64,000 bases of DNA from Thermoflexus sp. (GCA_020724465.1 DYGX01000011.1:101262-165261), one strand, 5' to 3'; positions 7,504 to 18,386 are shown, counted from the first letter of the stretch. Notes: generated by a model from the letters alone, not told the origin. Numbers and translations are program-made.

Positions 7504-8826
7504 GTGATCGTTGACATCACGCGGGAGACACATGGCCAGATTCGTAACCCGGTCTTTGCCCGCTACGCGGCAATGTATCTGGACATATACGACCGGTACA
7601 TGGAGCAGATCCGCGCGACCGGTATCGAGATCGACCCGCACGACTATAGCCGGGAAGTCGCGCAGCGGCGCGAGCGTCTACGCCAACGGGGTGCGCATGT
7701 GCGCAATGAAGGCCGCAGCGTGTACATCAACGCCATCTCGCCCGCCTGCGTCGCGTGCAAGAAGGGGGTGGGCAGCGCCACGTTTTTTGTCTCGCTGCGC
7801 TGCCACCGCGACTGCTATTACTGCTTCAACCCCAACCAGATGGATTATGAGTTCTACAAAACCCATACGCGGGACCTGATTCGGGAGCTGGACGAGATCG
7901 CCGCGCAGGGCGGGCAGTTGGAGTGCCTGGCGCTGACCGGGGGTGAGCCACTGCTCCACCAAGATGAAGCCCTGGCGTTCTTCCGCCACGCACGCGCGCT
8001 GTATCCCGGCGCCCATCTGCGCCTGTATACATGCGGTGATTATGTCGATGAGCCGATCTTGCAGGAATTGCAGGCGGCCGGGCTGGATGAAATCCGCTTC
8101 AGCATCCGCATGCACGATGCGCCAAAAGCCCGCGAGCACACTCTGCACCGCATTGAGCTGGCTGGCCGCTATATCCGGCTGGTGATGGTCGAGATGCCCG
8201 TCCCGCCCGGCACGCAGGACGAGATGCGCGCGCTGCTGCTGGAACTCGACCGGATCGGCATTTTCAGTATCAACCTGCTGGAGTTGTGTTACCCGCTCAT
8301 CAACGCGGAAGATTTCAACGCGCGCGGCTTCAAGGTCAAAGCACGCCCCTTCGAGACGCTGTACGATTACTGGTACGCGGGCGGGGTGCCGGTCGCACGG
8401 AGCGAGCTGGAGTGCCTGGACCTGCTCGAGTTCGCGCTAGAGCAGGGGCTGTCCATCGGAGTACACTACTGTTCGCTGGAAAACAAGTTCACCGGGCAGA
8501 ACTACCAGCAGAACGCCGGGCGGAAGCTGCCGCGTGTGGCGCTGCTATCCAACCGCGACTACATGCTGAAATCCGCCAAAGTCTTCGGCGACGACATCCC
8601 GCGCGTGCTGGACGTGTTCGCGCGTGCTGGCGTCCGCGACTACGAGCACGACCCGGCTCACGGCTACCTGGAATTCAGCGTCAGCCACATCCGCGCGCTG
8701 AAGAAGCTGGACGTCGAGATCGGCATCTCGACCAGCACCCTTGAGCAGCGCGAAGATGGCGTCTATCTGCGCGAGCTGAAGATCGACCTGACCACACCTG
8801 CGTGGTTCAAGCCGGCTGACATCTAG
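7504..8826 (+). CDS. Radical SAM protein paired with TorD chaperone
   Basis: A radical SAM enzyme of unknown substrate. The [4Fe-4S] cluster motif is CHRDCYYC (CxxxCxxC, about residues 101-108), with a SAM-binding GGEPLL (about 147-152) downstream. Two further cysteines in ACVACKK (about 81-86) and others near the C-terminus (ELCYPL, HYCSLENK) could bind extra iron or zinc. An N-terminal helical extension of about 75 residues precedes the barrel. At 440 residues it is longer than simple activating enzymes. Start is GTG at 7501 or ATG at 7504. The coupling to the TorD gene suggests maturation of a molybdenum or tungsten enzyme, but this is inference. Confidence 0.85.
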   Translation: MIVDITRETHGQIRNPVFARYAAMYLDIYDRYMEQIRATGIEIDPHDYSREVAQRRERLRQRGAHVRNEGRSVYINAISPACVACKKGVGSATFFVSLRCHRDCYYCFNPNQMDYEFYKTHTRDLIRELDEIAAQGGQLECLALTGGEPLLHQDEALAFFRHARALYPGAHLRLYTCGDYVDEPILQELQAAGLDEIRFSIRMHDAPKAREHTLHRIELAGRYIRLVMVEMPVPPGTQDEMRALLLELDRIGIFSINLLELCYPLINAEDFNARGFKVKARPFETLYDYWYAGGVPVARSELECLDLLEFALEQGLSIGVHYCSLENKFTGQNYQQNAGRKLPRVALLSNRDYMLKSAKVFGDDIPRVLDVFARAGVRDYEHDPAHGYLEFSVSHIRALKKLDVEIGISTSTLEQREDGVYLRELKIDLTTPAWFKPADI

Positions 8827-8852
8827 GCCGCTATCATCCGCGCTGGCGGGAA

Positions 8853-8881
8853 TTGACAGGCCGCCGGAAAACCGGTAATGT
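8853..8881 (+). promoter_or_regulatory. Sigma70-like promoter of the LacI gene
   Basis: TTGACA at 8853-8858, a 17-base spacer and TAATGT at 8876-8881, immediately upstream of a LacI-type operator. Confidence 0.65.
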
Positions 8882-8884
8882 GTA

Positions 8885-8896
8885 GAAAACGATTTC
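8885..8896. promoter_or_regulatory. LacI-family operator
   Basis: GAAAACGATTTC is a palindrome with 10 of 12 matching positions and the central CG typical of LacI/GalR operators. It lies just after the -10 element, so the downstream LacI protein probably represses itself here. Confidence 0.55.
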
Positions 8897-8942
8897 CCGG
8901 CGCGCGTAATGTGCGGTGCGCCGCTGTTCGGGTGATCGTACT

Positions 8943-9968
8943 ATGAGGCAGCACTCGTTCCGTCCGGTCACCATTGCCGAAGTCGCCCGGCACGCGGGCG
9001 TTTCTCAGGCGACCGTATCGCGCGTGATCAACGGCAACGCGACCGTGGCCGCCGAGCTTCAGGCCCGGGTCCGCCGCGCCGTCGAGGAGTTAGGCTACCA
9101 GCCCGACCGCGCCGCGCGGCGCCTTCGCTCGAACGCCAGCCAGGTGCTGGGCTTAATCGTCTCGGATATTCAAAACCCCTACTTCACGGCCGTGGTGCGC
9201 GGCGTCGAGGACGCTGCCTACGCGCAGGGCATGGCTGTGCTGCTGTGCAACAGCGACGGTGATCCCGACAAGCAAGCCAGCTATATCCAGGTGCTGCGCG
9301 CGGAACGCGCCGCCGGGTTGATCGTCGCCCCGACGAGCGTCCGCGACGGGCCGATGCTGGTTGCGGTGCGGGCCGGCGGCACGCCGGTGGTGCTGCTCGA
9401 TCGCCAGATTGAAGGCGGGGCTTTCGACAGTGTGGTGGTCGACAACGTGCATGGGGCAGAGATGGCGACCATGCATCTGCTGGCGCTGGGGCGGCAGCGC
9501 GTGGCGCTGATCGCGGGCGCGCTCGACACCACGACCGGGCGCGACCGGCTGCGCGGCTATCGCCAGGCGCTCGAAGCGCACGGCGTCCGCTCAGACCCGC
9601 GGTTGATCAAAGAAGGGGACTTCAAGTACGACGCCGGGTACACGCTGGCCCGCGTGCTGCTGGAGCAAGATCCACGGCCCGACGCGCTGTTTGTCGCCAA
9701 CAATCTGATGACCCTCGGCGCGCTCAAGGCCTTGCGGGAGGCAGGGGTGCGCGTTCCGGACGACATCGCGCTGGTTGGGTTCGACGATTTCCCCTGGGCA
9801 TCCGAGCTTCAGCCGCCGCTGACGACGGTCGCCCAGCCGACGTACGAGCTGGGCCGCATCGCTGCGCAGCAGCTCTTCGAGCGCCTGCGCGACCCGGACG
9901 CCCCGGCCCGCACGCACGTGTTGCAGACCCGGTTGGTGGTGCGCGCGTCGTGTGGCGCGCGCCTTTAG
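8943..9968 (+). CDS. LacI/GalR-family transcriptional regulator
   Basis: A sugar-responsive regulator of about 341 residues. The N-terminal helix-turn-helix and hinge read [22 protein letters not shown] and [15 protein letters not shown]. The C-terminal periplasmic-binding-protein-like domain follows ([53 protein letters not shown]). I use ATG 8943; an in-frame GTG at 8916 would add nine residues with no family similarity. Promoter and operator candidates lie upstream. The next gene on the same strand is a fucose-isomerase-like protein, its likely regulon partner, 76 bases downstream. Confidence 0.93.
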   Translation: MRQHSFRPVTIAEVARHAGVSQATVSRVINGNATVAAELQARVRRAVEELGYQPDRAARRLRSNASQVLGLIVSDIQNPYFTAVVRGVEDAAYAQGMAVLLCNSDGDPDKQASYIQVLRAERAAGLIVAPTSVRDGPMLVAVRAGGTPVVLLDRQIEGGAFDSVVVDNVHGAEMATMHLLALGRQRVALIAGALDTTTGRDRLRGYRQALEAHGVRSDPRLIKEGDFKYDAGYTLARVLLEQDPRPDALFVANNLMTLGALKALREAGVRVPDDIALVGFDDFPWASELQPPLTTVAQPTYELGRIAAQQLFERLRDPDAPARTHVLQTRLVVRASCGARL

Positions 9969-10044
9969 CCCTGGTGCATCAGGGCGCTTCGTGATTTCGC
10001 CGGCGGCCAGGCCGCCCCTGTGGCTTAGAAGAGGCGAGAAAAAC

Positions 10045-11700
10045 ATGTCAGCTTACCAGTTGCCCCAGTTACCCCAACCCGAGCCGGTTGGCCCGAACGA
10101 GGCCATCCTGGTTGCCAGCGGCGACCTGCGCCTGTCAGCCAACCAGAACTGCTGGCCCGCGCAAGAAGCCATGGAGCGCCAGCTCGTTGCCGCCTTCGCC
10201 CGCGAGGGCGTGACCGTGCGCCGCGGTCACCCCTATGACCCGGTTGAGAAGCACGGGTTTATTTCCTCGCAGCGCATGGGGATGGATATTTTCAAGACCA
10301 TTCACCCTGACGCGCCTTTGATCGTCGCCGAGGCGGTGTGGCAGTATTCTCATCATGTGCTGGCAGGGCTGCGCAGCCACCGCGGCCCGATTCTCACGGT
10401 AGCTAACTGGAGCGGCCAGTGGCCAGGACTGGTTGGGATGCTCAACCTGAACGGCTCGCTGACGAAAGCCGGGGTGCCTTACAGCACGATCTGGAGCGAG
10501 AACTTTGACGACGAGTTCTTCATCCGCGGAATCCGCCAGTGGATTCGCGAGGGGCGCATCGATCACGACACCAGCCATGTCCGCCCGCTCGATCCCGGTA
10601 AGCTGCCCCCCCCTGAAGCTGAACTGGGGCGCGCGCTGGCCGCACAGCTTGCCACCGAGAAGGCGATCCTCGGCGTCTTCGACGAGGGCTGCATGGGGAT
10701 GTACAACGCCATCATCGACGACGAGCTGCTCAACCCGATGGGCATCTACAAGGAGCGCCTGAGCCAGTCCGCGCTGGTGGCGGCGATGCGCACGGTAAGC
10801 CGGTCCGAGGCACAGGCCGTGCGCGACTGGCTCGACCGCCGCGGTGTAACGTTTAAGACCGGCACGGATCCGGCCACCGAGCTGACGGACGAGCAGATTT
10901 TGGAGCAGTGCCAGATGTACATCGCGGCAGTGCGCATCGCGGCTGCCTTCGGTTGCGCGGCGATCGGCATTCAGTACCAGCAGGGGCTGAAGGACATGGC
11001 GCCCGCGTCCGATCTGGTAGAGGGTCTGCTCAATAATCCCGACCGCCCGCCGGTCTACCACGCCGACACGGGCGAGGAGCTTTACCCCGACGAGGCCTTG
11101 CCGCACTTTAACGAAGTTGACGAGGGGGCGGCGGTGGACGCACTGGTCACCAACCGGATCTGGACGGCGCTGGGGCTGGATCCGTCGACCACGCTTCACG
11201 ACGTGCGTTGGGGCGAGCACTACTCCGGTCACGGCGTGGACGATTACGTCTGGGTGTTCGAGATCTCGGGCGCGGCGCCCGCGTCGCATTTCATCGGCGG
11301 GTATGCCGGCGCGAGCAGCGAGCGTCAGCCCCCGATGTACTTCCCCTATGGCGGCGGCACGCTGAAGGGCGTCAGCAAGCCGGGCGAAATTGTCTGGAGC
11401 CGCGTGTTTGTCATGGACGGCGCGCTGCACGTTGACATCGGGCGCGGGCATGTCGTCGAGCTGCCGCAGGAAGAAACCGAGCGCCGCTGGCAGGCGACCA
11501 CGCCGCAGTGGCCGATCATGCACGCTGTGCTGCACGGCGTGACCCGCGACCAGATGATGGCGCGGCACAAGGCGAACCATGTCCAGGTGGTTTATGCGCC
11601 GGACGCGACGATTGCCGACCGGGCACTGGCTGCCAAGGCGGCGATGTTCGACGCGATGGGCGTGACCGTCCACCTGTGCGGGGACGTGCGCGTCGGTTGA
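10045..11700 (+). CDS. L-fucose/L-arabinose isomerase-fold protein
   Basis: Likely a ketose-aldose isomerase acting on a deoxy or pentose sugar. The 551-residue product has the three-part organisation of the family: an N-terminal Rossmann-like part ([20 protein letters not shown]), the central part with [18 protein letters not shown] and [23 protein letters not shown], and a C-terminal beta-rich part ([18 protein letters not shown], then [26 protein letters not shown]). Acidic residues in the EGCMGM and DDE segments are candidates for the metal site. Start is ATG 10045 with AAGAGGCGAG upstream; the longer frame from 9952 overlaps the LacI gene. The exact substrate cannot be assigned from sequence alone. 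Confidence 0.72.
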   Translation: MSAYQLPQLPQPEPVGPNEAILVASGDLRLSANQNCWPAQEAMERQLVAAFAREGVTVRRGHPYDPVEKHGFISSQRMGMDIFKTIHPDAPLIVAEAVWQYSHHVLAGLRSHRGPILTVANWSGQWPGLVGMLNLNGSLTKAGVPYSTIWSENFDDEFFIRGIRQWIREGRIDHDTSHVRPLDPGKLPPPEAELGRALAAQLATEKAILGVFDEGCMGMYNAIIDDELLNPMGIYKERLSQSALVAAMRTVSRSEAQAVRDWLDRRGVTFKTGTDPATELTDEQILEQCQMYIAAVRIAAAFGCAAIGIQYQQGLKDMAPASDLVEGLLNNPDRPPVYHADTGEELYPDEALPHFNEVDEGAAVDALVTNRIWTALGLDPSTTLHDVRWGEHYSGHGVDDYVWVFEISGAAPASHFIGGYAGASSERQPPMYFPYGGGTLKGVSKPGEIVWSRVFVMDGALHVDIGRGHVVELPQEETERRWQATTPQWPIMHAVLHGVTRDQMMARHKANHVQVVYAPDATIADRALAAKAAMFDAMGVTVHLCGDVRVG

Positions 11701-11746
11701 GGTTGCCGCCGGCGTGGCTTGTTGTTAAGATTTGAGCACACAACAT

Positions 11747-11932
11747 GACCTTCGGGGCAGGGTGAAATTCCCGACCGGCGGTAGGGCGCTGCTCAGGCTG
11801 GCGCCAAGCCCGCGACCCGAGTCACCGGCACCCCGTTGAGGGGAAGCAGGTGCGCGCGGCGGATCGTCCGCTGCGCCGGTGGATCTGGTCCGAAGCCAGA
11901 GCCGACGGTGAGAGTCCGGATGGGAGAAGGTC
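11747..11932 (+). ncRNA. FMN riboswitch aptamer (RFN element)
   Basis: All conserved blocks of the RFN element are present in order: TTCGGGGCAGGGTGAAATTC, CCGACCGGCGGT, AAGCCCGCGA, GCCGACGGTGAGAGTCCGGA and TGGGAGAAGG. Closing helix P1 pairs GACCTT (11747-11752) with AAGGTC (11927-11932). The variable arm is long: CACCGGC (11823-11829) pairs with GCCGGTG (11875-11881) and encloses smaller hairpins, giving an aptamer of 186 nt. It lies directly upstream of ribY and an intrinsic terminator, so FMN should switch transcription off. Confidence 0.97.
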
Positions 11933-12041
11933 TTCTGCAGAGCGCAGACGGTGCAGCTCGCGCCGTCCGTTGCGGGCTGCGTGCTATGCCCAGGTGGTGA
12001 GCGCGGCGGCCTGATCGATGTGCGCCCCTGTCGGAACCCCT

Positions 12042-12074
12042 GCCCCGAAGAGCCACGTTCGGGGCTTTTGTTTT
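12042..12074 (+). terminator. Riboswitch-controlled intrinsic terminator
   Basis: GCCCCGAA (12042-12049) pairs with TTCGGGGC (12058-12065), with an 8-base loop and the U-tract TTTTGTTTT. It stands between the FMN aptamer and the ribY start, forming the expression platform. Confidence 0.92.
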
Positions 12075-12093
12075 GAGAGGGGAGCGCCTTCTT

Positions 12094-13158
12094 ATGCGTA
12101 CTCAGCGAGCAACAAACACTTCTCGCATGCGCCTGATTGCGGCGGCGGCCCTGCCGGTCATAGCCGCCGTGCTCGCCGCGTCGATCTGGCTGACGCGTGA
12201 TGATAACGCCACGCAGGATGCGGACCTCACCCCCGTCACCCTGTTCATGAGCTATATCCCCAGCGTGCAGTTCGCGCCGGTTTACGTGGCCGACCACCGG
12301 GGCTACTTTGCCGACGAGGGAATCGCCGTGACCTTCGAGCACAGCCTGAACGAGGCAGACGGAATCGACCGGCTGGCGGTGAACGATTTGCAGTTCGGGT
12401 TGGCGAGCGGCGAGCAGGTGCTGCTAGCCCGTGCGAACGGCCGCCCCCTGGTCTACGTCTTCGCCTGGTATCACCGCTTCCCCGTCGGGATCGCCGCGCC
12501 GAAACAGCTTGGGATCACGCACCCCGAAGACCTGGCCGGGCGGGTAGTGGGCATCCCGGCCATCTACGGCGCGAGCTACATCGGCTTGCGGGCGCTGCTG
12601 GACGCGGCGGGCCTGACAGAAGCGGACCTGGCCGAGCTGCGTGCCATCGGCTACACCGCGCCGGAAAACATCTGTGCGGGCGAGGTCGAGGCGGCGGTGG
12701 TGTACGTGGTCAACGAGCCGCTGGCGATCGAAAGCCAGTGCACGCCGGTAGACGTGATCGAGGTGTCCGACTATGCGGATTTGGTCGCCAACGGGCTGCT
12801 GACCAATGAGCAAACTATACGGGACCACCCCGAACTGGTCGCCGGGATGGTGCGGGCGCTCAAGCGCGGGCTGGAAGATACGCTGCAAGACCCCGAAGCT
12901 GCGTTCACTATCAGCGTCGAGCATTACGTGCGCGATCTGCCGGCGGAGCAGTATCCGGTCCAGCGCCAGGTTCTGCTGAACTCGATCGAGCTGTGGCGCG
13001 CCGAGACCCTGGGGCTGACTGACCCGGTAGCCTGGGAGCGCACGCAGCAGATCCTGATCGATGCGGGCTTGATCGGCGCGCCGCTCGACGATCTGGCGGC
13101 GGCCTACGATATGCACTTTGTGCGCGAGGCATCGGCGCGGGCCAGCAGCGGTCAGTAG
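12094..13158 (+). CDS. ribY: Riboflavin ABC transporter substrate-binding protein (NMT1/THI5-like)
   Basis: Predicted extracytoplasmic binding protein for riboflavin. It is an NMT1/THI5-like domain with an N-terminal membrane or signal segment (LIAAAALPVIAAVLAASIWLT). Family features include FMSYIPSVQFAPVYVADHRGYFADEGI, LQFGLASGEQVLLARANG and GRVVGIPAIYGASYIGLRALL. RibXY systems controlled by FMN riboswitches have been described from Chloroflexi by comparative genomics; the riboswitch immediately upstream supports RibY rather than a thiamine-precursor binder. Start is ATG 12094 with GAGAGGGGAG upstream, placed just after the terminator. No permease (RibX) or ATPase follows; the next gene is convergent, so the partners must be elsewhere. 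Confidence 0.88.
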   Translation: MRTQRATNTSRMRLIAAAALPVIAAVLAASIWLTRDDNATQDADLTPVTLFMSYIPSVQFAPVYVADHRGYFADEGIAVTFEHSLNEADGIDRLAVNDLQFGLASGEQVLLARANGRPLVYVFAWYHRFPVGIAAPKQLGITHPEDLAGRVVGIPAIYGASYIGLRALLDAAGLTEADLAELRAIGYTAPENICAGEVEAAVVYVVNEPLAIESQCTPVDVIEVSDYADLVANGLLTNEQTIRDHPELVAGMVRALKRGLEDTLQDPEAAFTISVEHYVRDLPAEQYPVQRQVLLNSIELWRAETLGLTDPVAWERTQQILIDAGLIGAPLDDLAAAYDMHFVREASARASSGQ

Positions 13159-13172
13159 CAGACCCGGCCCGG

Positions 13173-14342
13173 TCAGGGCACCTGAAAGGAGCAGATCGCC
13201 TCGATCACACGTTCCTGATCGCGGGCGCTGAGCGTGTTATAGAACGGCAGCCGCAGCAGCCGGTCGCTGATGTCTTCCGTCACGGGGCAGTCACCCGGCT
13301 TGCCCCCAAAGCGCACGCCCATCTCGGACAGGTGCAGGGGCACGTAGTGGAAGACGGCCAGAATGCCTCGCGCCCGCAAATGCGCGATCAGCGCCTGGCG
13401 CGCTTCGAGCGACGGCATGAGCAGATAGAACATGTGATAGGACTGCGCGCAGTGCTCGGGGATCACAGGCAGCCGGATCCCATTGGCTGCGGCCCAGTCT
13501 GCAAGCTGCGCGGCGTAGGTATGCCAGATCCGCCGCCGGCGTCCCTGGATTTCGTCGCGCGCTTCGAGCTGAGCGAGCAGAAACGCCGCCAGCAGGTCTG
13601 AGGGCAGGTAGCTCGAACCGACGTCGACCCAGGTGTATTTGTCAACCTCGCCCCGGAAGAAGCGGCTGCGGTTGGTTCCCTTCTCGCGCAGGATCTCGGC
13701 ACGCTCGATGTAGCGCGGGTCGTTGATCACCAGCGCCCCGCCTTCGCCGCAGTGGAAATTCTTTGTCTCATGGAAACTCTGCGTGGCCAGCGCGCCGAAC
13801 GACCCCAGCGGACGGCCCCGATAGTGCCCGAAGAGTCCGTGCGCGTTGTCCTCGACAACCGGCACGTTGTGCTTTTCGGCCAGCGCGAGAATGGCGTCCA
13901 TTTCGCAGCCAACACCGGCATAGTGCACCGGCACGATGGCGCGCGTGCGCGGCGTGATCAGCCCGGCAAGCTGGACCTCATCCATGTTCAGGGTGTCCGG
14001 CCGGATGTCGACAAACACCGGCCGGGCGCCCCGCAGCACGAATGCGTTGATCGTCGACACGAACGTGAATGACGGGACGATCACCTCGTCGCCCGGTTCG
14101 ATGTCGAGCAACAGCGCGGCCATCTCCAGGGCGTGCGTGCAGGATGTGGTGAGAAGCACGCGCGGCGCGCCAAGAGTTTCCTCCAACAGGCGGCTGCACT
14201 GGCGCGTGAACGGGCCATCCCCCGAAATATGGCCGTTGGCGATGGCCTGCGCCATGTATGCCTGCTCGTTGCCGGCGAAGCATGGCCGGTTAAACGGAAT
14301 CTGGATCGGCTGGGGCTGTTCAGCGCTGGGTGATTGGCTCAT
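13173..14342 (-). CDS. wecE: dTDP-4-amino-4,6-dideoxygalactose transaminase (WecE/RffA-like)
   Basis: A PLP-dependent DegT/DnrJ/EryC1 aminotransferase that makes a dTDP-4-amino-4,6-dideoxyhexose for surface glycans. The N-terminus IPFNRPCFAGNEQAYMAQAI..NGHISGDGPFT closely matches the WecE pattern. The Schiff-base lysine is K194 in SFHETKNFHCGEGG, with the cofactor-stacking segment VEDNAHGLFG before it. Length (389) is normal. Its ATG overlaps the stop of the upstream acetyltransferase (ATGA), so the two are translationally coupled. It is convergent with ribY, with only 14 bases between them. No other nucleotide-sugar genes are adjacent. Confidence 0.88.
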   Translation of the reverse strand: MSQSPSAEQPQPIQIPFNRPCFAGNEQAYMAQAIANGHISGDGPFTRQCSRLLEETLGAPRVLLTTSCTHALEMAALLLDIEPGDEVIVPSFTFVSTINAFVLRGARPVFVDIRPDTLNMDEVQLAGLITPRTRAIVPVHYAGVGCEMDAILALAEKHNVPVVEDNAHGLFGHYRGRPLGSFGALATQSFHETKNFHCGEGGALVINDPRYIERAEILREKGTNRSRFFRGEVDKYTWVDVGSSYLPSDLLAAFLLAQLEARDEIQGRRRRIWHTYAAQLADWAAANGIRLPVIPEHCAQSYHMFYLLMPSLEARQALIAHLRARGILAVFHYVPLHLSEMGVRFGGKPGDCPVTEDISDRLLRLPFYNTLSARDQERVIEAICSFQVP

Positions 14343-15082
14343 GTGTCATACCATTTGTGGAAGGTGTAGTAGGCGTGGCTCGGCTCGAACCCGAGGCGCA
14401 CCCAGACCTTTTGCACGGCGAGATTGGTGATCTGCGTCGAGACGATCATGGTCCGGCGCCCGTGCTCTGCACACCACTGCATGCTGCGCACCATGAACGA
14501 GCGGTAAATCCCGCGTCCTTGCGCGAACGGCGCCACACCGAACAGCACGCCTTCGCCTTCGTCGGCGCTGTTGAAGCGAAGCGTGGCGAACCCGGCAATC
14601 CGGCCGTCCAGCTCGGCGACCAGCACTTCATCCGCCACCTCGCGCGACGTCGCCGAGCGCTCGGCCCACGAAGTATAGACTTCGTCGCACTGCGCGCGGT
14701 CCAATCGCGGGTCGGCGTGGTAGTGACCGAAGTATCCCTGGAAAGCCTCGACGGCGATCGCCACCACTGCTGCCTCGTCGCCAGGGCGGATCGGGCGGAT
14801 GGGGACGGATCCTTCGTCAGCCGGGATAGGCGTCTTGTGAAGATCGCGCCGGTAGTAGATCAGCGTGTCCATCAGTTGGAAGCCGTCGCTCTCCATCGTC
14901 TGGACGGTCTGCAGCGCTGACGCCGGACAGCGCGCAATTAAGAAAGTAACGTCGTTCTCAAGGCAGAAACGGTTGACAATTGCCAGGTCGCTTTCATTCG
15001 CCACATGGGCGCGCGCACTGCGTACCCCGAAACGCGTCTCGTCCAGCGGCGAAAGATCAACCTGCACGCGCGCATCGTGCAT
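14339..15082 (-). CDS. GNAT acetyltransferase, WecD-like
   Basis: Probably N-acetylates the amino sugar made by the coupled WecE-like enzyme, as WecD does in enterobacterial common antigen synthesis. The C-terminal half is a GNAT domain: VAIAVEAFQGYFGHYH, DEVLVAELDGRIAGFATLRF, the acetyl-CoA loop GVAPFAQGRGIYRSFM (Q/RGxG type) and TQITNLAVQKVWVRLGFEPSHAYYTFHKWY, the usual C-terminal asparagine-containing motif. The N-terminal 100 residues resemble the extra domain of WecD-like enzymes. I start at the ATG at 15082 because a strong ribosome site (GGGGGGAAG) lies six bases ahead; the frame can extend to 15121 without support. Confidence 0.8.
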   Translation of the reverse strand: MHDARVQVDLSPLDETRFGVRSARAHVANESDLAIVNRFCLENDVTFLIARCPASALQTVQTMESDGFQLMDTLIYYRRDLHKTPIPADEGSVPIRPIRPGDEAAVVAIAVEAFQGYFGHYHADPRLDRAQCDEVYTSWAERSATSREVADEVLVAELDGRIAGFATLRFNSADEGEGVLFGVAPFAQGRGIYRSFMVRSMQWCAEHGRRTMIVSTQITNLAVQKVWVRLGFEPSHAYYTFHKWYDT

Positions 15083-15239
15083 GTATTTCTTCCCCCCATT
15101 AGCGTGCCCTGCTCCCAGCACCGCGCCCGCCCGTCCTTGCCGATGCGCGTTCGGCCCGGCCCTCAGGCGGCGCGGCGCTCATGCGGGTCATTATAGCAGT
15201 CTCCACGAATTTCTGCTGTCGTGTGGGATACGATCTGGC

Positions 15240-16465
<1,226 letters not shown>

Positions 16466-16469
<4 letters not shown>

Positions 16470-17683
16470 CCGGGCCGCGACGCTGTCCGCTGCTGGCGTT
16501 CAAGCAGGGATCGCGCGCGGGGCGGGAGCTGCGAGCCAAACGGATTGGCCCGGCGGAAGGCGCAGACTTCGCATAGTCCTTCCGGAGTCAGCGTGCCTTC
16601 GGCGACCCGCGCCTTGCAGCGTTTGCAGCGATCAAACCGTCCTGTGGCGATGGCTTCCTCGGCGGGGGTTTGCAGCGCGCCCGTGAAGGGCACCCCGCGC
16701 GAATAGAGCACGCCCGGATCGCATAGATGCAGGCAGACCTCGCAGCCGGTGCAGATCGCCGCCAGATGCGTCAGGCGAAAGGCGCGGGTATGGTCGTCGA
16801 TCTCGAGGCCGAGCGCCCCGGTAGGGCAGGCTTTTTCGCACGCGCCGCAGGCCGTGCAGCCGTCTTCCGCACCGACGCGCATGAAGACTTGCCCTGCCTG
16901 CGGCGCCGGGCAGAGCGCCTGCCCGGCAGGCGGCAGCAGCGCGAGCGCATGGAGCAGGCGCAACCGCTCATTCGGGACGCGCTTGGGGCCGGGCAGCGCG
17001 GCCGGGTCGATGGCCAGCGCGTCCAGGCGGTCGTCGGCGTCATTCGCGGCAAACGGGTTGAGCAGTCGGCGGCGCGAAATGGGCGGCTGGTCCGCGAAGT
17101 AAACCGTCCAGCGCGGGCCGGTCGTGCCGTCCGCCAGCCCGGTGATTGCCACGATCGGCTCCGCTTCGACCCAGGGCCGCAGCACGCCGCGTGCTTTGTC
17201 CAGCGTGCGCTCGATGCTGGCACGGGCGCCAAGCGGGCAGTCCGCGCAGGCATCCAGGTAGACGTCGATCCGCGTCACACCCAGCGCCGCCAGCCCGGCA
17301 TAGGCCGACGGGCCGAGCGCGGCGAGGCACTCCCCGATCACGATCGCCGCGTCGACCGGCTGCGCGCCGTGCTCAGTCGGCGGATGATGGGCACACAGCA
17401 GGGCGATGGCGCCCTCGGACCCGGCGCGGGACGCGCAGCGCAGGACGTCGTGCGTCACATCCCGTGCTTCAAAAGCGCCTACCGGACAGGCATGCACGCA
17501 CGCGCCGCACGCGGTGCAGTGCACCGGATCGAGCACCACCGTTTCGTCGATGCGCAAGGCATTTGCCAGGCACTCGTCTGCACAGATCCGGCATTGCGCG
17601 AAGGCGTCCAGAGCGTGGACGCACCGCTCCGCACGGACCCGCACGCCAGCCGTAGCGCCCGGCGCTAACGGGTCAAACGCCAC
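16466..17683 (-). CDS. Multi-cluster 4Fe-4S ferredoxin-like protein
   Basis: A cytoplasmic electron carrier or redox adaptor with several clusters. Cysteine motifs seen in order: CRICADEC, CTACGACVHACP (N-terminal), CADCPLG in the middle, CTACGACEKACP and CTGCEVCLHLCDP (C-terminal pair), and a terminal ribbon CKRCKARV ... CEVCAFRR. The central part (LLCAHHPP, VIGECLAALG) resembles a degenerate HdrA/MvhD-like or rhodanese-like spacer, which I cannot assign. GTG start at 17683 with GAGGAG upstream. It is translationally coupled to the FmdE-MobB gene and follows a two-component system by about 40 bases, suggesting one redox-responsive transcription unit. Confidence 0.82.
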
Positions 17684-17723
17684 AGCATAAACTCCTCACT
17701 TCACCACCAGCAGCCGCAAGCCC

Positions 17724-18386
17724 TCACTCGTCCTGCGCCACCAGGCCGTTTTGCACGGCGTAGGCCGCCGCCTGGGTGCGGTTGTCGAGCTGGAGCTTGG
17801 ACAGGATGTTGCGCAGGTGGACCTTGACGGTATTGACCGTGATGTGCAGCTCGTCCGCGATCTGCGGGTTGCTTGACCCCTGCGCTACCAGCCGCAAAAC
17901 GTCTACTTCCCGCTCGGTAAGCGCCTCAGATCCGTCGGTATCGGGCGTGCCGGCGTTCCTCAGCTCGCGCAGCAGCCGTGCCGCGATCGCGCGTGTCAGC
18001 GCGACTTCTCCCCGCGCGACGCCTTCCATCAGATCGAACAACTCATGTGCATCCAGGCTTTTCAGCAGATAGCCCGCCGCGCCAAGCTGAACGGCGCGGT
18101 AGACGTGTTCGTCCAGCTCGGACGCTGTCAATATGATAATCGCAGTGTCCGACTGGGTTTTGCGCAGGCGGTCAGCCGTCTGCAAGCCGTCCCCTTCAGG
18201 CATCAGGATATCCATCAGGACCACATCCGGATGAAGCTGCCCGGCCAGGGCCAGGGCTTCGGCGCCGCTTTCGGCCTCGCCGACGACCTGCACCAGATCC
18301 GGACGGGTGCGCATCAGGCTGATCAACCCCTGCCGGAACAGCACGTGATCGTCGGCCACTAGAACTCTGAGAGGTAGCTCGCGCAT
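17724..18386 (-). CDS. NarL/FixJ-family response regulator
   Basis: Transcription factor activated by the histidine kinase encoded just upstream. Receiver domain with D12/D13, phosphoacceptor D59 (VVLMDILMPEGDG), a T/S switch (ILTAS) and K109 (GYLLKSLDAHEL). The C-terminal LuxR-type helix-turn-helix reads ALTEREVDVLRLVAQGSSNPQIADELHI followed by TVKVHLRNILSKL. Length 220 is standard. The start is 24 bases after the kinase stop. Confidence 0.95.
   Translation of the reverse strand: MRELPLRVLVADDHVLFRQGLISLMRTRPDLVQVVGEAESGAEALALAGQLHPDVVLMDILMPEGDGLQTADRLRKTQSDTAIIILTASELDEHVYRAVQLGAAGYLLKSLDAHELFDLMEGVARGEVALTRAIAARLLRELRNAGTPDTDGSEALTEREVDVLRLVAQGSSNPQIADELHITVNTVKVHLRNILSKLQLDNRTQAAAYAVQNGLVAQDE

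Noticed and set aside
10135..11673. 512-residue minus-strand frame opposite the isomerase-like gene
   Set aside because: Arg/His/Val-rich shadow translation without homology-like motifs; the plus-strand frame has a ribosome site and family signatures.
12018..12200. Small plus-strand frame over the riboswitch expression platform
   Set aside because: It overlaps the terminator hairpin and the ribY start in another phase, with no ribosome site.
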